A stretch of DNA of 64,000 bases from Triglochin maritima. Lineage: Eukaryota > Streptophyta > Magnoliopsida > Alismatales > Juncaginaceae. The DNA lies in NCBI GenBank assembly GCA_963682175.1, contig OY821771.1, positions 25,502,201 through 25,566,200 on the forward strand. The letters run 5' to 3'. A program made the translations under genes and the position numbers. The first letter of the stretch is position 1. The number at the start of each line of letters is the position of its first letter. This document shows, one piece after another, positions 45,031 to 56,710 of this stretch. Under the pieces are notes generated by a model. That model was given only the letters and a program-made list of their open reading frames with translations. It did not search any database and was not told where the DNA came from.

Positions 45031-46458
45031 TGTAGGATCATGTATGGCCTAATCCACTCCTTAAACTCTACTTAATTTGCAACGAAAACAATGATTAAAC
45101 ACAAGTACAGAAAATGCATGCAAACCACAATGAAGAAGATGATTTTACAGAGTTTCGGCACCCCAACCGGGTCCTAGTCCTCTCTTGCAAGCTCCACTCA
45201 TGTCTTCACTAATCCAATCTCCATTCTGGGTCGAGATCAAGCCTTTACATCATGAACTCGTGAACAACCCTTGCCGAGTTTGGATCCTCTTCTCACAACC
45301 CGAGAGGGAAGCTTCCATAGAAGCCTTACAACCTTCTTTCTTGACAAAGAATATGTATAACAAACACTCTAACTTGAGCACATTAGAGTAAGATAAGATT
45401 TGGGATCGAAGGTGTGGATGTTTAAGCTTTTGAGTGTGTGGAATGAGATTCTTGGAAAATGAGGATTCTCTCTAATGTAGGAGGCAAATAGATGTTGGAG
45501 AGATGTGTAAATAAGGTGTGTGGACCTCTACTTATAAGCTCTTAAAGAGATATAGTCATTGGGGAAGATTTGGAAAAGATTCGTGTAAGCTACAGAAAAC
45601 AGAAAACTAAGTTCAACAAATATGTCCTAAACCGATAGACTGACGCAGGTTCAACGGTCAACTGTTTCAATGAAAATAATGAAACATTCGAACCAACTAA
45701 AGATACGATCGAACTAAAACAAGGGACGGTCTACCGTTCCAAGCGTTTTGGCCAGGTAAAAGGTTAATCTGCCAAACACTAGAATAGAATTCGTCCGACC
45801 GAAAATAACAAGGACTTTGGGTAAACAAATTTGTCTATATTCGGTCGACCATTTCTTGGAAACGTTCGACCGGTGGTCCAAAACAATTTAGGGGTTATGT
45901 GAAATTATACGTATATGACCATTGCAGAATACGACAAGAATAACGGTCATATGAAGATACAGTTTAACAGTCTATTATTGAAAAGGTAAAATGGGCCGAC
46001 TGTGGAACTGGGTAAAATCACTTTTGGTGTAGCGGTTAATTGGTAGAAAATTGTCAAACGTAAAACTCGTTTCGGTCGACCATTCAACACAAATAGGTTA
46101 GATTTAGTTTGAGTGATTTTCCGACTTAGGTTTGTGTGATCTATTGAAGTCCAAATGATGTGAAATTCGGTGTGTGACTTTTACAAGGAACCTACTGTGT
46201 TTGTGAATAGGTTACAACTATTGTATGCTCAAGTTCACATAGATTCCTAAGACTCAATAAAGGAAAAATTACATGTCTTCAATTAGCTTGATTACATGTC
46301 TTCACTTCATTCCATTTTTCCTTGAGTCTTGATCACCTATAGATGTTAGCACAATACAATATATATTTTATGCATAATGTTTGCTACACTACATTGATTG
46401 TGATTAAGATTAGGTTAGTTAAATCATGAAAACATAGATTAATGTCAAAAGGCCAACA
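45031..46458 (-). mobile_element. Copia solo LTR with perfect 5-bp target duplication
   Basis: 1,428 bp, TGTTGGCCTTTTGACATT...CATGATCCTACA on the minus strand, flanked by tgtag on both sides (45,026-45,030 and 46,459-46,463). It lies inside the gag of a related but distinct Copia element. It carries diverged gtcgacc words (45,640-46,090). Confidence 0.93.
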
Positions 46459-46463
46459 TGTAG

Positions 46464-47160
46464 CACCAAGGATTTGTTGGCTTCCTTCGCTTTACCATTT
46501 TTCATTTGTATCTCATATGTCGTGAGACTATCCATAAGCACCTCGACTGATAACTTGGTGAGATCTTGTGCTTCTTCGATAGTTGGCGTCTTCTCTTCCC
46601 ATTCGTCGGTGAGTGACCGGATAATTTTTCGAGTCATTTCTCCCTTGCTAATTTTTTTGCCAAGAGCTTTAAGAGAGTTAATGATCTTGGTGAAGTGAGT
46701 ATGCATCTCGCTTATGTTCTTACAATAATCCATAGAAAAAAATTCATATTTATGCATGAGCAACTTTATTCTAGTTTCTTTCTTTGTATTTGAGTCATCA
46801 TGGTGCATTTTTAATGTATGTCATTTATCATATGCACTATCACAACCTCTTACTCTATTGTATTCCCCTTCATTTAAGTTGTAATACAATATGTTCATTA
46901 TGTGGTAATTCATCTCCACTTTCTTAATTTTGGCTTTGGTTAGGGACATGATTTCTTCATCATTAGGAGGTGTGTATGAGTTTCAAATGAATGTCCAATA
47001 TTTCGAATCATTTGATTGCAAATAGATTATCATTCTTTTCTTCCAATAATCATAATTTAAGCCATTAAACAAGGATGACCTAGTTGTAGACAATCCCTTA
47101 CAATGATTAGATGTAGATGTCATGCTAAACTATGATCAAGTAGATGAAATTAGCAACTTA
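46464..47160 (-). pseudogene. SIRE-like Copia gag, N-terminal part
   Basis: UBN2-type gag domain: IKLLMHKYEFFSMDYCKNIS, MHTHFTKIINSLKALGKKIS, KIIRSLTDEWEEKTPTIEEA and LSVEVLMDSLTTYEIQ (46,500-46,750). This is the capsid-like part of Copia gag. The upstream part (46,810-47,160) is broken. Confidence 0.85.
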
Positions 47161-47176
47161 ATACTCTAATACCAAT

Positions 47177-48640
47177 TGTTAGGATCGCTTAACCTCTAAT
47201 CTTAGACTAAATGCATAATTAAAATGTTAAATGAGGGATCAAAGATAAGAACAAGAAAACCACAACTGGACGCCAGAATTAGAGAGGTTTGGCATCGAAC
47301 CCGGTCCTTGTGCTCCTCGCAAGCCCCACTCGATCCTCTGAGCCCCGCTTATGGTTCCACTATCCGATCTCCATTCTGGATCAAGATCAACACCTTCTAC
47401 AACACCGAGCCTCACGAACAACCTCTCATCGCTTGTGTCTCCTCTCACAATCCGAGAGGGAGCTTCCTCAAAGCTTTACAACTACTTATTCTTAAATATG
47501 AAAGTTGAATCACAATCTAAACACTCTATCAAGAGCATACTTAGATATATGATTGAAATGGATAAGCAAGTGGTGAAATTTGTCTTTGAGTGCATTTGAG
47601 CATTGAAGGTTTGGAAATTGAGAACACAATAATACATATGAATTGAGATTCTAAAGTTATGCTTTGTGTCTCTTGAGTGGTGTTTATAAAGGCTTGAAAG
47701 CTGAGATCCATTGGGTAATTGGTGGAGATTTAGACCAATGAGAAACAAGATCTGAATTAAACTCGGGCGGAATTTTGAGCAGGTTTGGTCCACCATTTAA
47801 GTCTAAAACAAGATGATTGACTTAGTCATAATGAAGCATTCAGTCGACCGAATATGATTCAAATCACCATTCACCAACTTCTAGGAACTTTTTCAAATTT
47901 CGACCTATTTAAGTTCGGCTCACTGAATTATGTTTGGTTCACCAATTCAAGGTGGACAGTAAAAATTAGTCGAGCCCCAATTATTCAAGTTTGGTAGACC
48001 CTTCGCTATTCGAATTACCAAAGTTAGCATGGGTTTTGCACTGACAGTTATGACTGAAATATTCATTCAATACAACGATCATGTGTCACATGTAAATAGT
48101 AATTACGCGTCAAAGGCCAAGAAGGAATCAGTTGATCGATAGAAGTTTGGTCGTCCAAAATTAGACAAGTCAATTGGGCTCTAAGGCAAAATTCAAATGC
48201 CACTATTGGAGTACAATCCATAATCGGTCCAAGGCATTTCGGTCAATGGAATGACTTTCGATCATCTGACTAGACAATTCCAGAGAGCAACCAAACATCT
48301 ACTATTGGAAAGGTTTTGGTTATCTGTTAGGGGTTCGGTTGACCGAACTTGTTCGGGCAGAAACCTAATGCTCATGTTTACATTAGTCTTATGGACTTAA
48401 TAAATATAAAGTTACAAGTCTTGGTCCAAAGCTTAGATTACAAGTCTTTATTCTTGAGTCTTTGTCCCAATGCTCATTCTCTTGATGAATCTTGATCAAC
48501 CTATAAAGATGATTGCAACTATACAAGTATGTATGCAATGCATGTAATCATGTTTGCTCACTTGATGGATTAGGTTGATTGATTAAGATTAGTTTGATTA
48601 ATTATCAAAATTTATATACATTAAGGCCTAAAAGCCAACA
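47177..48640 (-). repeat. 5' LTR of the SIRE-like Copia element
   Basis: 1,464 bp, plus-strand tgttaggatcgcttaacc...ctaaaagccaaca. The primer site abuts its left edge. It shares the ggtttggcatcgaacccggtc word and general plan with the solo LTR at 45,031, but is clearly diverged. Confidence 0.82.
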
Positions 48641-49440
48641 TATACATTTCAAGGATTGTAATGGAGATTGATATATATATATATATATAGTATTTTTGAA
48701 TATACATTGGTAGAATACAATCATATTTATATGCTATGATCGGAATGTTATGGCGTATTTATGTTTCAATTGTAAGGATTTTTATGTGGTGTACTTATGT
48801 TTCAATCGTGGGGAATTTTATGAGAAATTAACAACAAAATCGGAATTTAACGAAAAAAACATTTAATGATAACACGTCGGTTATTTTGTTGAGACTGACA
48901 TGAAATTTCATATAAAATCAATAAGGACATAACACGTCGGTGTGTTGGAAAAATCAACGTGGTCTAGAAGTATTATTTTAAAGAAAAGGACATACCAAGT
49001 CAGTGGTGTGTTTGTCAACTATCCGACGTGGTAAATTCTATTATTTGATTTTTTCGAAATTCTTTTGTTAATTATAGGTCACGTTGAGATTTTGTTTCAA
49101 CCGACGTGGTGTGTTATAAATCACGTCAGTCATTTGCCTACAAATCAACGTAGTTCCAAATTTCTGGTTGTAATAATAGGACATACCCCTTTGGCCTTTT
49201 AGGTGTGGCAGACGTGATATTGTGTAAATACCACATCGGTGTTATTGCTAAATACTTACGTGGTATACCTACACACTACGTTGGATTAGTGGTCAACATG
49301 ATACCCTCTCCCTTACCACATCATCCTTGATACATGTCGGTCAGATATGGTCGGTCAACCCGACGTGATATGTCAAAAAATCCAACGTAATAATCCTTTA
49401 TTTGCAGCGGTGGTTTAAACAATTAGTTGGATGTATTAGG
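48641..49440. repeat. CACTA-like subterminal repeat region
   Basis: At least a dozen variants of ACCACGTCGG / CCGACGTGGT in both orientations between 48,880 and 49,390 (for example aacacgtcggt, atccgacgtggt, aaccgacgtggtg, cccgacgtgata). A (TA)n run lies at 48,671-48,689. This is typical of CACTA transposon ends. No complete CACTA terminus or 3-bp duplication could be fixed. Confidence 0.5.
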
Positions 49441-51242
49441 GTTGGGTTTGAATAATTAATTTGAATTTCTATTTAATGTCCATTTTAGTGTTTTGCTTGC
49501 TTAATTGAGGCTCATATTAGTCTTAATTTGGTTTAATTGTGCGTATTGAGGTTTAAGTGGAGTAATTAGGGCGACCTGGAGCTTAAGTTGGGTAATTAGG
49601 ATTTTGATTTTATATGGATTAGATATTCGGGGGTTTTCTTTGCTTCAACTGGTTTGATTATGGTAATTAAGGTTTATTAAGTGTTTGGTTTAGTTTCATG
49701 GTCTGATCTGGATGTATTAGGGTTTGAGGTTTGTCTAGCCATGCATCTTAGATATAGATTTAGGTTCTTTTTGGGGATTGTTAATTGGACTTTGTTTTAA
49801 GGGTGTAAGCGATTGGGCTCTTGAATAGGTTGGGTAAGTCCGTAAGTGTTCGGGTTTGTTTTGTATGTGTATTGTGGTTTGGATGGGCTATGATTTTGGA
49901 AAGTGTTAGAACTGGTTTAATGAAGGATAGGGTGTAGGAAAGGGTTAGAAGCTAGAATCAAATGAATGTTCCTCTTGATCGAGTGATTAATGATCTTAAT
50001 TCAACCCAATCCTAAGGGGAGGGGGGTGGATCTCGACAACATGAAATCCTTGAAAGATCATATGAGATTTTACTGGTTACTGATTTTGGCTTTTCTACAT
50101 CATAATATTCTATAATCTTTTGTGTATCTTACAGGTTTCTTTTGCGTTTTGCTTTCGTGTAAATTTCATTTATTATGATTGGTTGATATTAACTTACAAA
50201 CTTTTATTTATTTTGGTTTAGAATGACGTCATTTTGATGGCTCGTATTGTATGTTTTTATTATCTAGTGCTAGATTTGTCATTTAAATTTTTTATTGTTG
50301 TTTGGGGATCCTATAACTGATAGAGTATTGTTCAAATACAAAAAAAAGGTCAATCCTGAATGATTCATTACTTTTGTTTTTATCTAAATAGGAGAAACTA
50401 ATTTTATCATGTCTAGCCAAATAGGACTGTAGAAAAGATGAAAAATTACATTTTCTCAACTTTCTACCTAATTCTCTCTATTTCCAAGAGGAGCCACATG
50501 TATCAATATGGTTTTGAACGAAAGGAACCCATGTTGTCGTTCTAAAACTTTTATTACGGTTTCTTATCTTTTGTTAAATATGAGATAGGAGGCGATTGAT
50601 CTCAAGCGACATATAGAAAAATCACAGTCTAGCGATGGGTTTCAATTGACGTCTGTAATCTAATTATCTATTATGTGATGTTAATAGATGATTCGCTTCC
50701 ACAATATCTTGTCCAATGGTACAATACGACCGGTTTGAATGTAGACAGATAGGTTTACAAAGCATTTTATTTGCATTTTCTTCGAATTTGACAAATGAGA
50801 TAACAGAGATCTGTTTTTTGTAACTACACATTATTTTTGTGTTTCTACATTTCAAATTCAGAACCATATTTAAAAGTATCCTACCAGTTTACACCTTCAA
50901 TTTTAACTTTTATTTGTATTTGCTTTGGATATGTTTACCTAGATTGGACATTTGCTTTTCATAGTCGTACATGATCTATGTTTGTGCCTGCATTTCAAAT
51001 TCAGAACTATATCCGCAGTGTATCCCACCGATTTACATTTCTAATTCTCCTTTTTATCATATTTGTTAAAGAAAGAAAATTACATAAACCCAATAATTGG
51101 CCGGCTACATTCTCTACCTTTAAGATCCCATTTGGTCTACTTATTGACACGAGTGGAAATGGATAGAAGTAAATCTTGGATACGGATTGTTTCCAAGATG
51201 TTGGGATTCTATTCAACGTCTCTGTTGATCTCACTTTTTCTC
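49441..51242. other. Upstream region of the response-regulator gene
   Basis: AT-rich with long T/G-rich stretches (49,440-49,960). No coding domain was found; the frame at 50,664-50,867 (minus) is unrecognised. Short aatcttgg/ggattg words just upstream of 51,243 could be type-B response-regulator sites, but these are too short to count as evidence. Confidence 0.45.
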
Positions 51243-51250
51243 TATATATT
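51243..51250 (+). promoter_or_regulatory. TATA box of the response-regulator gene
   Basis: tatatatt, 76 bp before the start codon. The intervening sequence is a pyrimidine/CA-rich 5' UTR. Confidence 0.6.
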
Positions 51251-51325
51251 CCCACACACACGACCACTTCCCACATACCATTCCAGCCCTCTCCAGTTCA
51301 AGCAAAATAAGAACCAGAGAGACAA

Positions 51326-52338
51326 ATGGCTCTCAACGGAGAGCAAGCTGTGCATGTTTTGGCTGTGGATGACAGCACGCTCGAGAGGAGACTCATGGAG
51401 AGGATGCTCCAGAGTTTATCCTACAGAGGTAGGGTTCATTGTTATTAAGTTCTCGTCCTCCGTATGTACACCCGTAATTGTATTCTGACTTTGTCCTGAC
51501 AAGGAACTCTAATGAGAATATAATGACATCATTTCGCTACGCTAGTATTATCTTGCTCGAGCATTTTATTGACCTTTTTGTGATGCATGTACATGTAGCG
51601 TATGTTGTGACTAGTTGACTCCATAAATAGCAAAACGATCGTTTGTTGCGATCCGGCAGGATCCGTAAATAGCGAAACTGACTGAGCTGTAGGTAGACCT
51701 TGGGGTGCTTGTTGTTACAAGTGGTGTCTTCACATTTCTTTTCTACGATTGCAGTGACTACTGTGGATAGCGCCAAGAAGGCTCTGGAATTTCTGGGGGC
51801 TAATGACACTGATACGGATGGTCCATCCCAGGTTTTTGTCTGAAGAACACTTATTGTCTTCCATGTAACATGTTTTCTTTTGTCTTCTGTCTTTGTTATT
51901 CGGTTACTAAGTTTGCATGATTTTGCTTGCAGATGAATATGGTTGACATAATAATAACTGACTACTGCATGCCGGAGATGACCGGTGAAGATCTCCTTAA
52001 ACATGTTAAGGTAGTCTCTTGGGAAAGATATTGTAAATGTGTTCTCTGCCTTATTCTCAAGGTTTGAATGTTTTTCCAGGGTTCTCCTAGTTTGAAGAAA
52101 ATTCCTGTTGTGATAGTGTCGTCTGAGGAAGAATTAGACAGGATCAGCAGGTCAAATCTCTGAACCAACTCGAAGATACTGTTCCAAACCTTGATGGAAC
52201 ATGTTTATGACTTTTTTTTTGTGATTTGGAAACAGGTGCATGGAGGAAGGAGCAGAGGATTATCTTATAAAACCATTGAAGATTTCTGATGTATCAAGGC
52301 TGGTGAACCATGTGTTTGCCTCAAGCAGGTCCAACTAA
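51326..52338 (+). CDS. Type-A-like response regulator (cytokinin two-component signalling)
   Basis: Five exons: 51,326-51,428; 51,755-51,831; 51,933-52,010; 52,080-52,150; 52,236-52,338. All introns are GT-AG and all joins keep frame, giving 143 residues. Nearly the whole protein is one receiver domain: acidic pocket VLAVDDS (Asp15, Asp16), VTTVDSAKKALEFLG, phospho-acceptor IIITDYCMPEMTG (Asp70), PVVIVSSEE (Ser100 position) and the conserved Lys122 in DYLIKPLKISDV. The 5-exon plan and sequence fit plant type-A ARRs. These receive phosphate from histidine phosphotransfer proteins and damp cytokinin signalling. Odd points: there is almost no C-terminal tail, Glu replaces the usual Gly in MPGMTG, and SEEELDR replaces SENxPxR. 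Its member identity needs a phylogeny. Confidence 0.9.
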
Positions 52339-52727
52339 GGCGGGAACGTTAAAGTGACTGCATGCACGTGTGTTTGGACAAAAACTGGGGATATTGGAGA
52401 TCTTTTTGTGATTTCGTTTTCTTAAAAGAATATTTTAGATTTAAAGTGATGTTGTGTTGAGAAAATGGTGTTGATGCAGATATGTAATGATCAAAATGAA
52501 AAAAAAAGTTCTTATGAATTACCAATCTCTGTAACAAATTCAGATGTTGGCAGAACGTTTCGTTCTTTTTCAGTCGCACTAAAATATGAATTCCGGATGT
52601 TTGTCTACAGGTTGCAACAACTAATGAAAGGGTCAGTCCTTTAGATGCATTCATGTAATTAGCTTTTGGCAAATCCCAAATTCCAGGAAATACTATTGTG
52701 TAGCTCTACAAATTCTACTATTGCCGT
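52339..52727. other. 3' flank of the response-regulator gene
   Basis: Presumed 3' UTR and flank, 389 bp. No gene recognised. A cttaaaagaatatttt word near 52,420 could serve polyadenylation. Confidence 0.5.
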
Positions 52728-53321
52728 AAGTGGCGGATCTAGAAAATTTAATAAGTGGGGCCAACTTCCAAAGAAATAAACATCATGTAGACAAACAATT
52801 CCAAAAGAAAAATATACTTTAAATAGTTAATTATAGAAATAGTAGCAAAAATATAACATGATGTTAAAATGTTACAAAATTAATCTGCGACTTTTCATAT
52901 TCTAAAATCGTCTCATAATAGTGTCGTTATCTTTTGTGGAGAATATATATTTCTCAATATAAGTAATCAAGCAGTCATTCATAAGTTCATCTCTCATCCT
53001 ATTACGATGTGGACTCTTGATGATCTTCATTGATGAAAATGCTCTTTCGATGATAGTTGTGACAACATGCAAGATCAAAGTCATCTTGACTAATAAATAC
53101 ACCAATGGGTAGACTTCATTTTTCCTTGTGGCTACCATCTTTCGAGAAAGAGTTCCAATTCCATTTATTTCACTAAAATTCTTGTCACCACGGACATCGT
53201 AGATGTAATTCTGAAACTAAAACACATGGTCCCCAAAACAAATACTCAAAATTAAGGAAATTTTCCCCAAATTTCAGTGGGGGTCATGGCCCCCACAACC
53301 ATGTATGTGGCTCCGCCACTG
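52728..53321 (-). mobile_element. hAT transposon remnant near the response-regulator gene
   Basis: Ends aAGTGGCGGATCTAG (left) and CAGTGGCGGAGCCAC (right, reverse complement) are flanked by a perfect 8-bp duplication, attgccgt, at 52,720-52,727 and 53,322-53,329. The first base of the left end has changed from C to A. At 594 bp it is an internally deleted copy that keeps part of the transposase. Confidence 0.9.
52902..53138 (-). pseudogene. hAT transposase C-terminal dimerisation fragment
   Basis: Minus-strand VYPLVYLLVKMTLILHVVTT, then IIERAFSSMKIIKSPHRNRM, then DELMNDCLITYIEKYIF. These match the hAT-family C-terminal dimerisation region (TxERAFSxMKxIKxxxRNxMxDExLND). The rest of the transposase is missing, so it is not functional. 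Fewer than 80 codons remain. Confidence 0.85.
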
Positions 53322-53554
53322 ATTGCCGTCAAAGCATGAACAGAAGTCGTCCTTCAGTCTAAGCTTCAATTATCGTCGTAGCTCGGGTATATACTATCAC
53401 ATGTTCATTATTCTGACAAGTAACAAATAAACAATAATGGATTTCCCCAAACCAATAAAGACAACGGTAAGCGTTTGGCTCATTTGTCAACTCTAAGTTT
53501 TTATTTATTATTTTAATTTTTTTATTATACAACAGAGTAAATATAAAATAATAA

Positions 53555-53775
53555 GGATTTTTTTCAAAATAATCAACAAAAAAATGAAAAATATGCACTG
53601 TAAAAACTTATTTGGCAAAGTATACACATTAAAAACGACACTACATATGTCGTTTTCATTAAGTAAAAACAGCACGTAAGATGTCGTTTTAACTCTAACT
53701 GAAAATGACATCAGTGGTGTCATTTTTAACTAAGAGAAAAACGACATCCGAGATATCGTTTTTCCCTAGGACTAA
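53555..53775 (+). repeat. Left TIR of the MULE
   Basis: About 220 bp pairing with 56,645-56,864. Contains repeated short palindromic words of the type aacgacatc...gtcgtttt. It lies 5' of the PMD gene and may have been its promoter. Confidence 0.85.
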
Positions 53776-54269
53776 AAATGGCACCACGAGTGCCCTTTTC
53801 TCCACTTCTTCAAAAAACGTTTTTCCATTTTTGCTTCCCCTCTCTCTGGTGATTTCAGGTATTTTTACAACTTTTTTTGTTAAGGGTTTTCTTCATTAGT
53901 TTGTATTTGTGTAGATTTGATTGGTTTGGTTTGGATTGATTGGTGTTTGATTGGTGAGTTTACATTGTTTTGATTAATTATTCTTGTGTGGATGAGTTTA
54001 CATTGTGTGGATTTGATGGGTTGATTAATGGATCAATTAATCTCCAAATTCCAAATTTAATGAGTATACATTGTGTGTATTTGTATTAAACCATCCAATT
54101 TAATGAGCAATGTTGTAGTTGCTAAATGAAACAATTCAACCAATGTAGAATAATTATAGATGTTGAAATTTGGTTGATTGTGAATAATGTATAAAATTTG
54201 TTTGGATTGTTTTATTTAAATCAAAGACTAACTCTTTTTTTTGTTAATTATGTTTCAACAGTTTCCAAA

Positions 54270-54800
54270 ATGTCGACTTCACACGATTATCACGGTCCTA
54301 TTGACCCTTCAGTCCTAGTACTGCAGAAAGATCATAGATCATCTTCAATTCTCGAAAATGTAAGTGTTTTGATTTTCAATTTAAAAATTCTGTGTATCGG
54401 TACTGGTTTATATAAGTTCTTAAGTAATTAGTTTTCTTTTTCAGTAGTCTTTGATTGATATTAAATGCATTGAACACGTCATTCAGTTCAACACGTGGAA
54501 TGTGCAAGATGAAAGGGTGTGAGATTTGTTAGTGATTGCGGGATTTGGTACCGTGTCTCGATTGCAACTGGATTGGAATCTGATCTGTGTTGTTGTGGAG
54601 AGGTGGAGGCCTGAGACACGCACCTTCCATTTTAGACACTCCAATACGAAACGTCATCTTATTCTTTAATCCATTTGAACCCATGTGGGTAATTAACCTC
54701 AATATCATTCAGATGCTCTTCAAATCTTTTTTTTATCAGGAGCGACACTGGCATGCCAAAATTTATATTGCAATTCGACATTCCTACACCGAGCATCACT
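54270..54800 (+). pseudogene. Plant mobile domain (MAIN/MAIL-like) gene fragment inside the MULE
   Basis: Exon 1 (54,270-54,359) reads MSTSHDYHGPIDPSVLVLQK, then DHRSSSILEN, with a good donor (gtaagt). The acceptor tcagtag (54,441-54,447) offers cag or tag; using tag avoids an immediate stop. Exon 2 continues FNTWNVQDERV*DLLVIAGFG, then LQLDWNLICVVVERWRPETR and TFHF, the hallmark PMD core (LDW...VERWRPETHTFH). One stop (TGA, 54,520-54,522) sits where Arg (CGA) is expected. The C-terminal two thirds of the domain are absent; the frame runs to about 54,800 without similarity. PMD proteins occur both as host genes (MAIN, MAIL1) and in transposons; their activity in transposons is unknown. Confidence 0.85.
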
Positions 54801-56710
54801 AATAATACACAATTTATCTCGTCTGCATACTCTACTGGCCAAAATACTTAAGAACCACTGTCATGAGCTGCCCGATTCTTTTTCAACAACAGCAAACGCC
54901 AGAGGAAACAAACCAGTCGCATTCGTACCCATAGCAATCAAAAGAGTCCCCTCAAACTTGCCAAACAAATATGTCTCATCAATGCTCAACACAAGTCTAC
55001 AATACTGAAAGCCTTCAATTGATGCCGCAAATGACCAAAAAATTCTTTGAAACTGCTCAATGTTGTGATTTATCCTCTGTCTGAATCTCGACCACAATGC
55101 CGGGGTTGGTGGTGCAAATATTAGACATAAAACGTCTTAAATTACAATAAGATATCTCATCAACTCTGTATATCTGTTCCAATGCTTTCTTGTGGGCATA
55201 CCAAGCTTTATCATACTTGATATTTATGAAGTAATGAGTCTTCACTAAAGCTTGAATTTTTGCAGGAGTAATGATTATGTTTGTTCGAATGGTGGCAAAA
55301 ATCATGTTAGCAATTAAATCGGCATCACATTGCACGTGGTCATGCAAATGCCCTCATTTGTACAAGTGTGTTCTGACTTGTACTTCTTCACTTGAAAATA
55401 TTCTTTGTTTTGACTATAAGAGGCATGTATCTTCCATTCACACTCTTTTTTCAAACAACCACTTATAAATCTGCTTGGCCCAGAAGTTAACACTTTGAAT
55501 TGGACACTTTTTTTGCAAATGTCATTCCTTCAACTCATGCAACAATTTTTTTTGTTGAGAAAGTTCTGTGCAACCAATAACCTCATCCATCTTCTAAGTT
55601 ATCGTATTCAATTCAAGCAGCAATACACCCTTTGACATTTCCAATGACTGAATCTTCAATCCAATTCTCGTCAGGCTCTATGTCTAGCAAGTGCCTCAAA
55701 TCTGGTAGTACTGACAGTGGCGGCAATTCATTAGTAACGATGGCTTCATGTATGTTGTTATTAGGTTCTCGATTCACTTTGTCTACCATATAATGAAACA
55801 TGTTCTGCAACTCCGAAAGTGGGGTTGAATCAACATCAACAATGTCTATCTCCTCATCATCCATCTAACCATCTGCCTCATCATCATCATCTGTCTCATC
55901 ACTCTCTACATCTTCAACATGTCTTCCTTGAGAATGTAACTGAACTACGTCTGCTTCATAATTACTAATATTCATTGGTGTGTGCTCACAGGGTTCAAAA
56001 AAGGACCGAGGAACTGCCGACGACGGACCTGCTTCATATTGACTATATGTTTGTGTCAGTGGTTGACAATCCTCAGTCAACTAACTTTGGTGTACAGTAG
56101 TATAGTGCTTGGGTTATTTCGGAACAAACAATACAACCGTATTCACGAAATTAAATAAAGATATCATCGAAGCTGTGCTCTGATCATCAAAAATTTCAAC
56201 ATATGTGTACTTTTCATAGGGTGGTCATTTGCAGGTTAACTTCAGATCAAACTCTCCTTCTTGAAAACCACAAACTCGACAAATTGTTTCACAAAGATCA
56301 TCATATTACATTTCAGTATTAACATTAAGCATCCATCTATAACCAGCTTCATATTCTGGTACCGAATCTACGAATGTAACCATTCCATCGAAAAAACCCA
56401 TAACCAATCCGGTACCGGAACTCATTACTTCGGGTGTACAAAATCTACATTTCATACATGAACATAACAACAATACATTAACTATACATGCATTGTATTT
56501 CATGCCCAAATCAAAAAAACCAAAAAAACCAAAATGAAAACCCAACCTCAACAGTGTTGGTCGCCAGAGAGAGAGAGAGTAATGGGGAGTGGGGAATAAT
56601 TTGGGTGTGAGAGAAGGAATACGGTGGCTGACCAACATCATTTTAACCCTCGGGAAAAATGGCATCTCGGATGCCGTTTTGCTCTTGTTTAAAAATGGCA
56701 CCACGGGTCC
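54650..56710 (-). pseudogene. MULE transposase, broken
   Basis: The minus strand begins near the right TIR. An acidic, low-complexity N-terminus follows (ESDETDDDDEADG, near 55,870; LLDIEPDENWIEDS, near 55,660). The pre-domain lies at 55,057-55,347 (NIKYDKAWYAHKKALEQIY). The MULE transposase core lies at 54,861-55,097 (GFQYCRLVLSIDETYLFGKF; GTLLIAMGTN; LFPLAFAVVEKE) with the first catalytic Asp in SIDET. Beyond 54,861 the frame breaks but CIISDAR-like and other remnants continue to about 54,760. The SWIM zinc finger and C-terminus are not seen. It is inactive. Confidence 0.88.

Larger units (their letters stand above)
44245..48640 (-). mobile_element. SIRE/Maximus-like Copia element, 5' part
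   Basis: On the minus strand: LTR (48,640 to 47,177), primer site (ATTGGTATTAGAG at plus 47,164-47,176, initiator-Met type) and gag in two parts split by a solo LTR (45,031-46,458). The element is cut off at about 44,245. No pol domains or 3' LTR are present. Confidence 0.8.
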
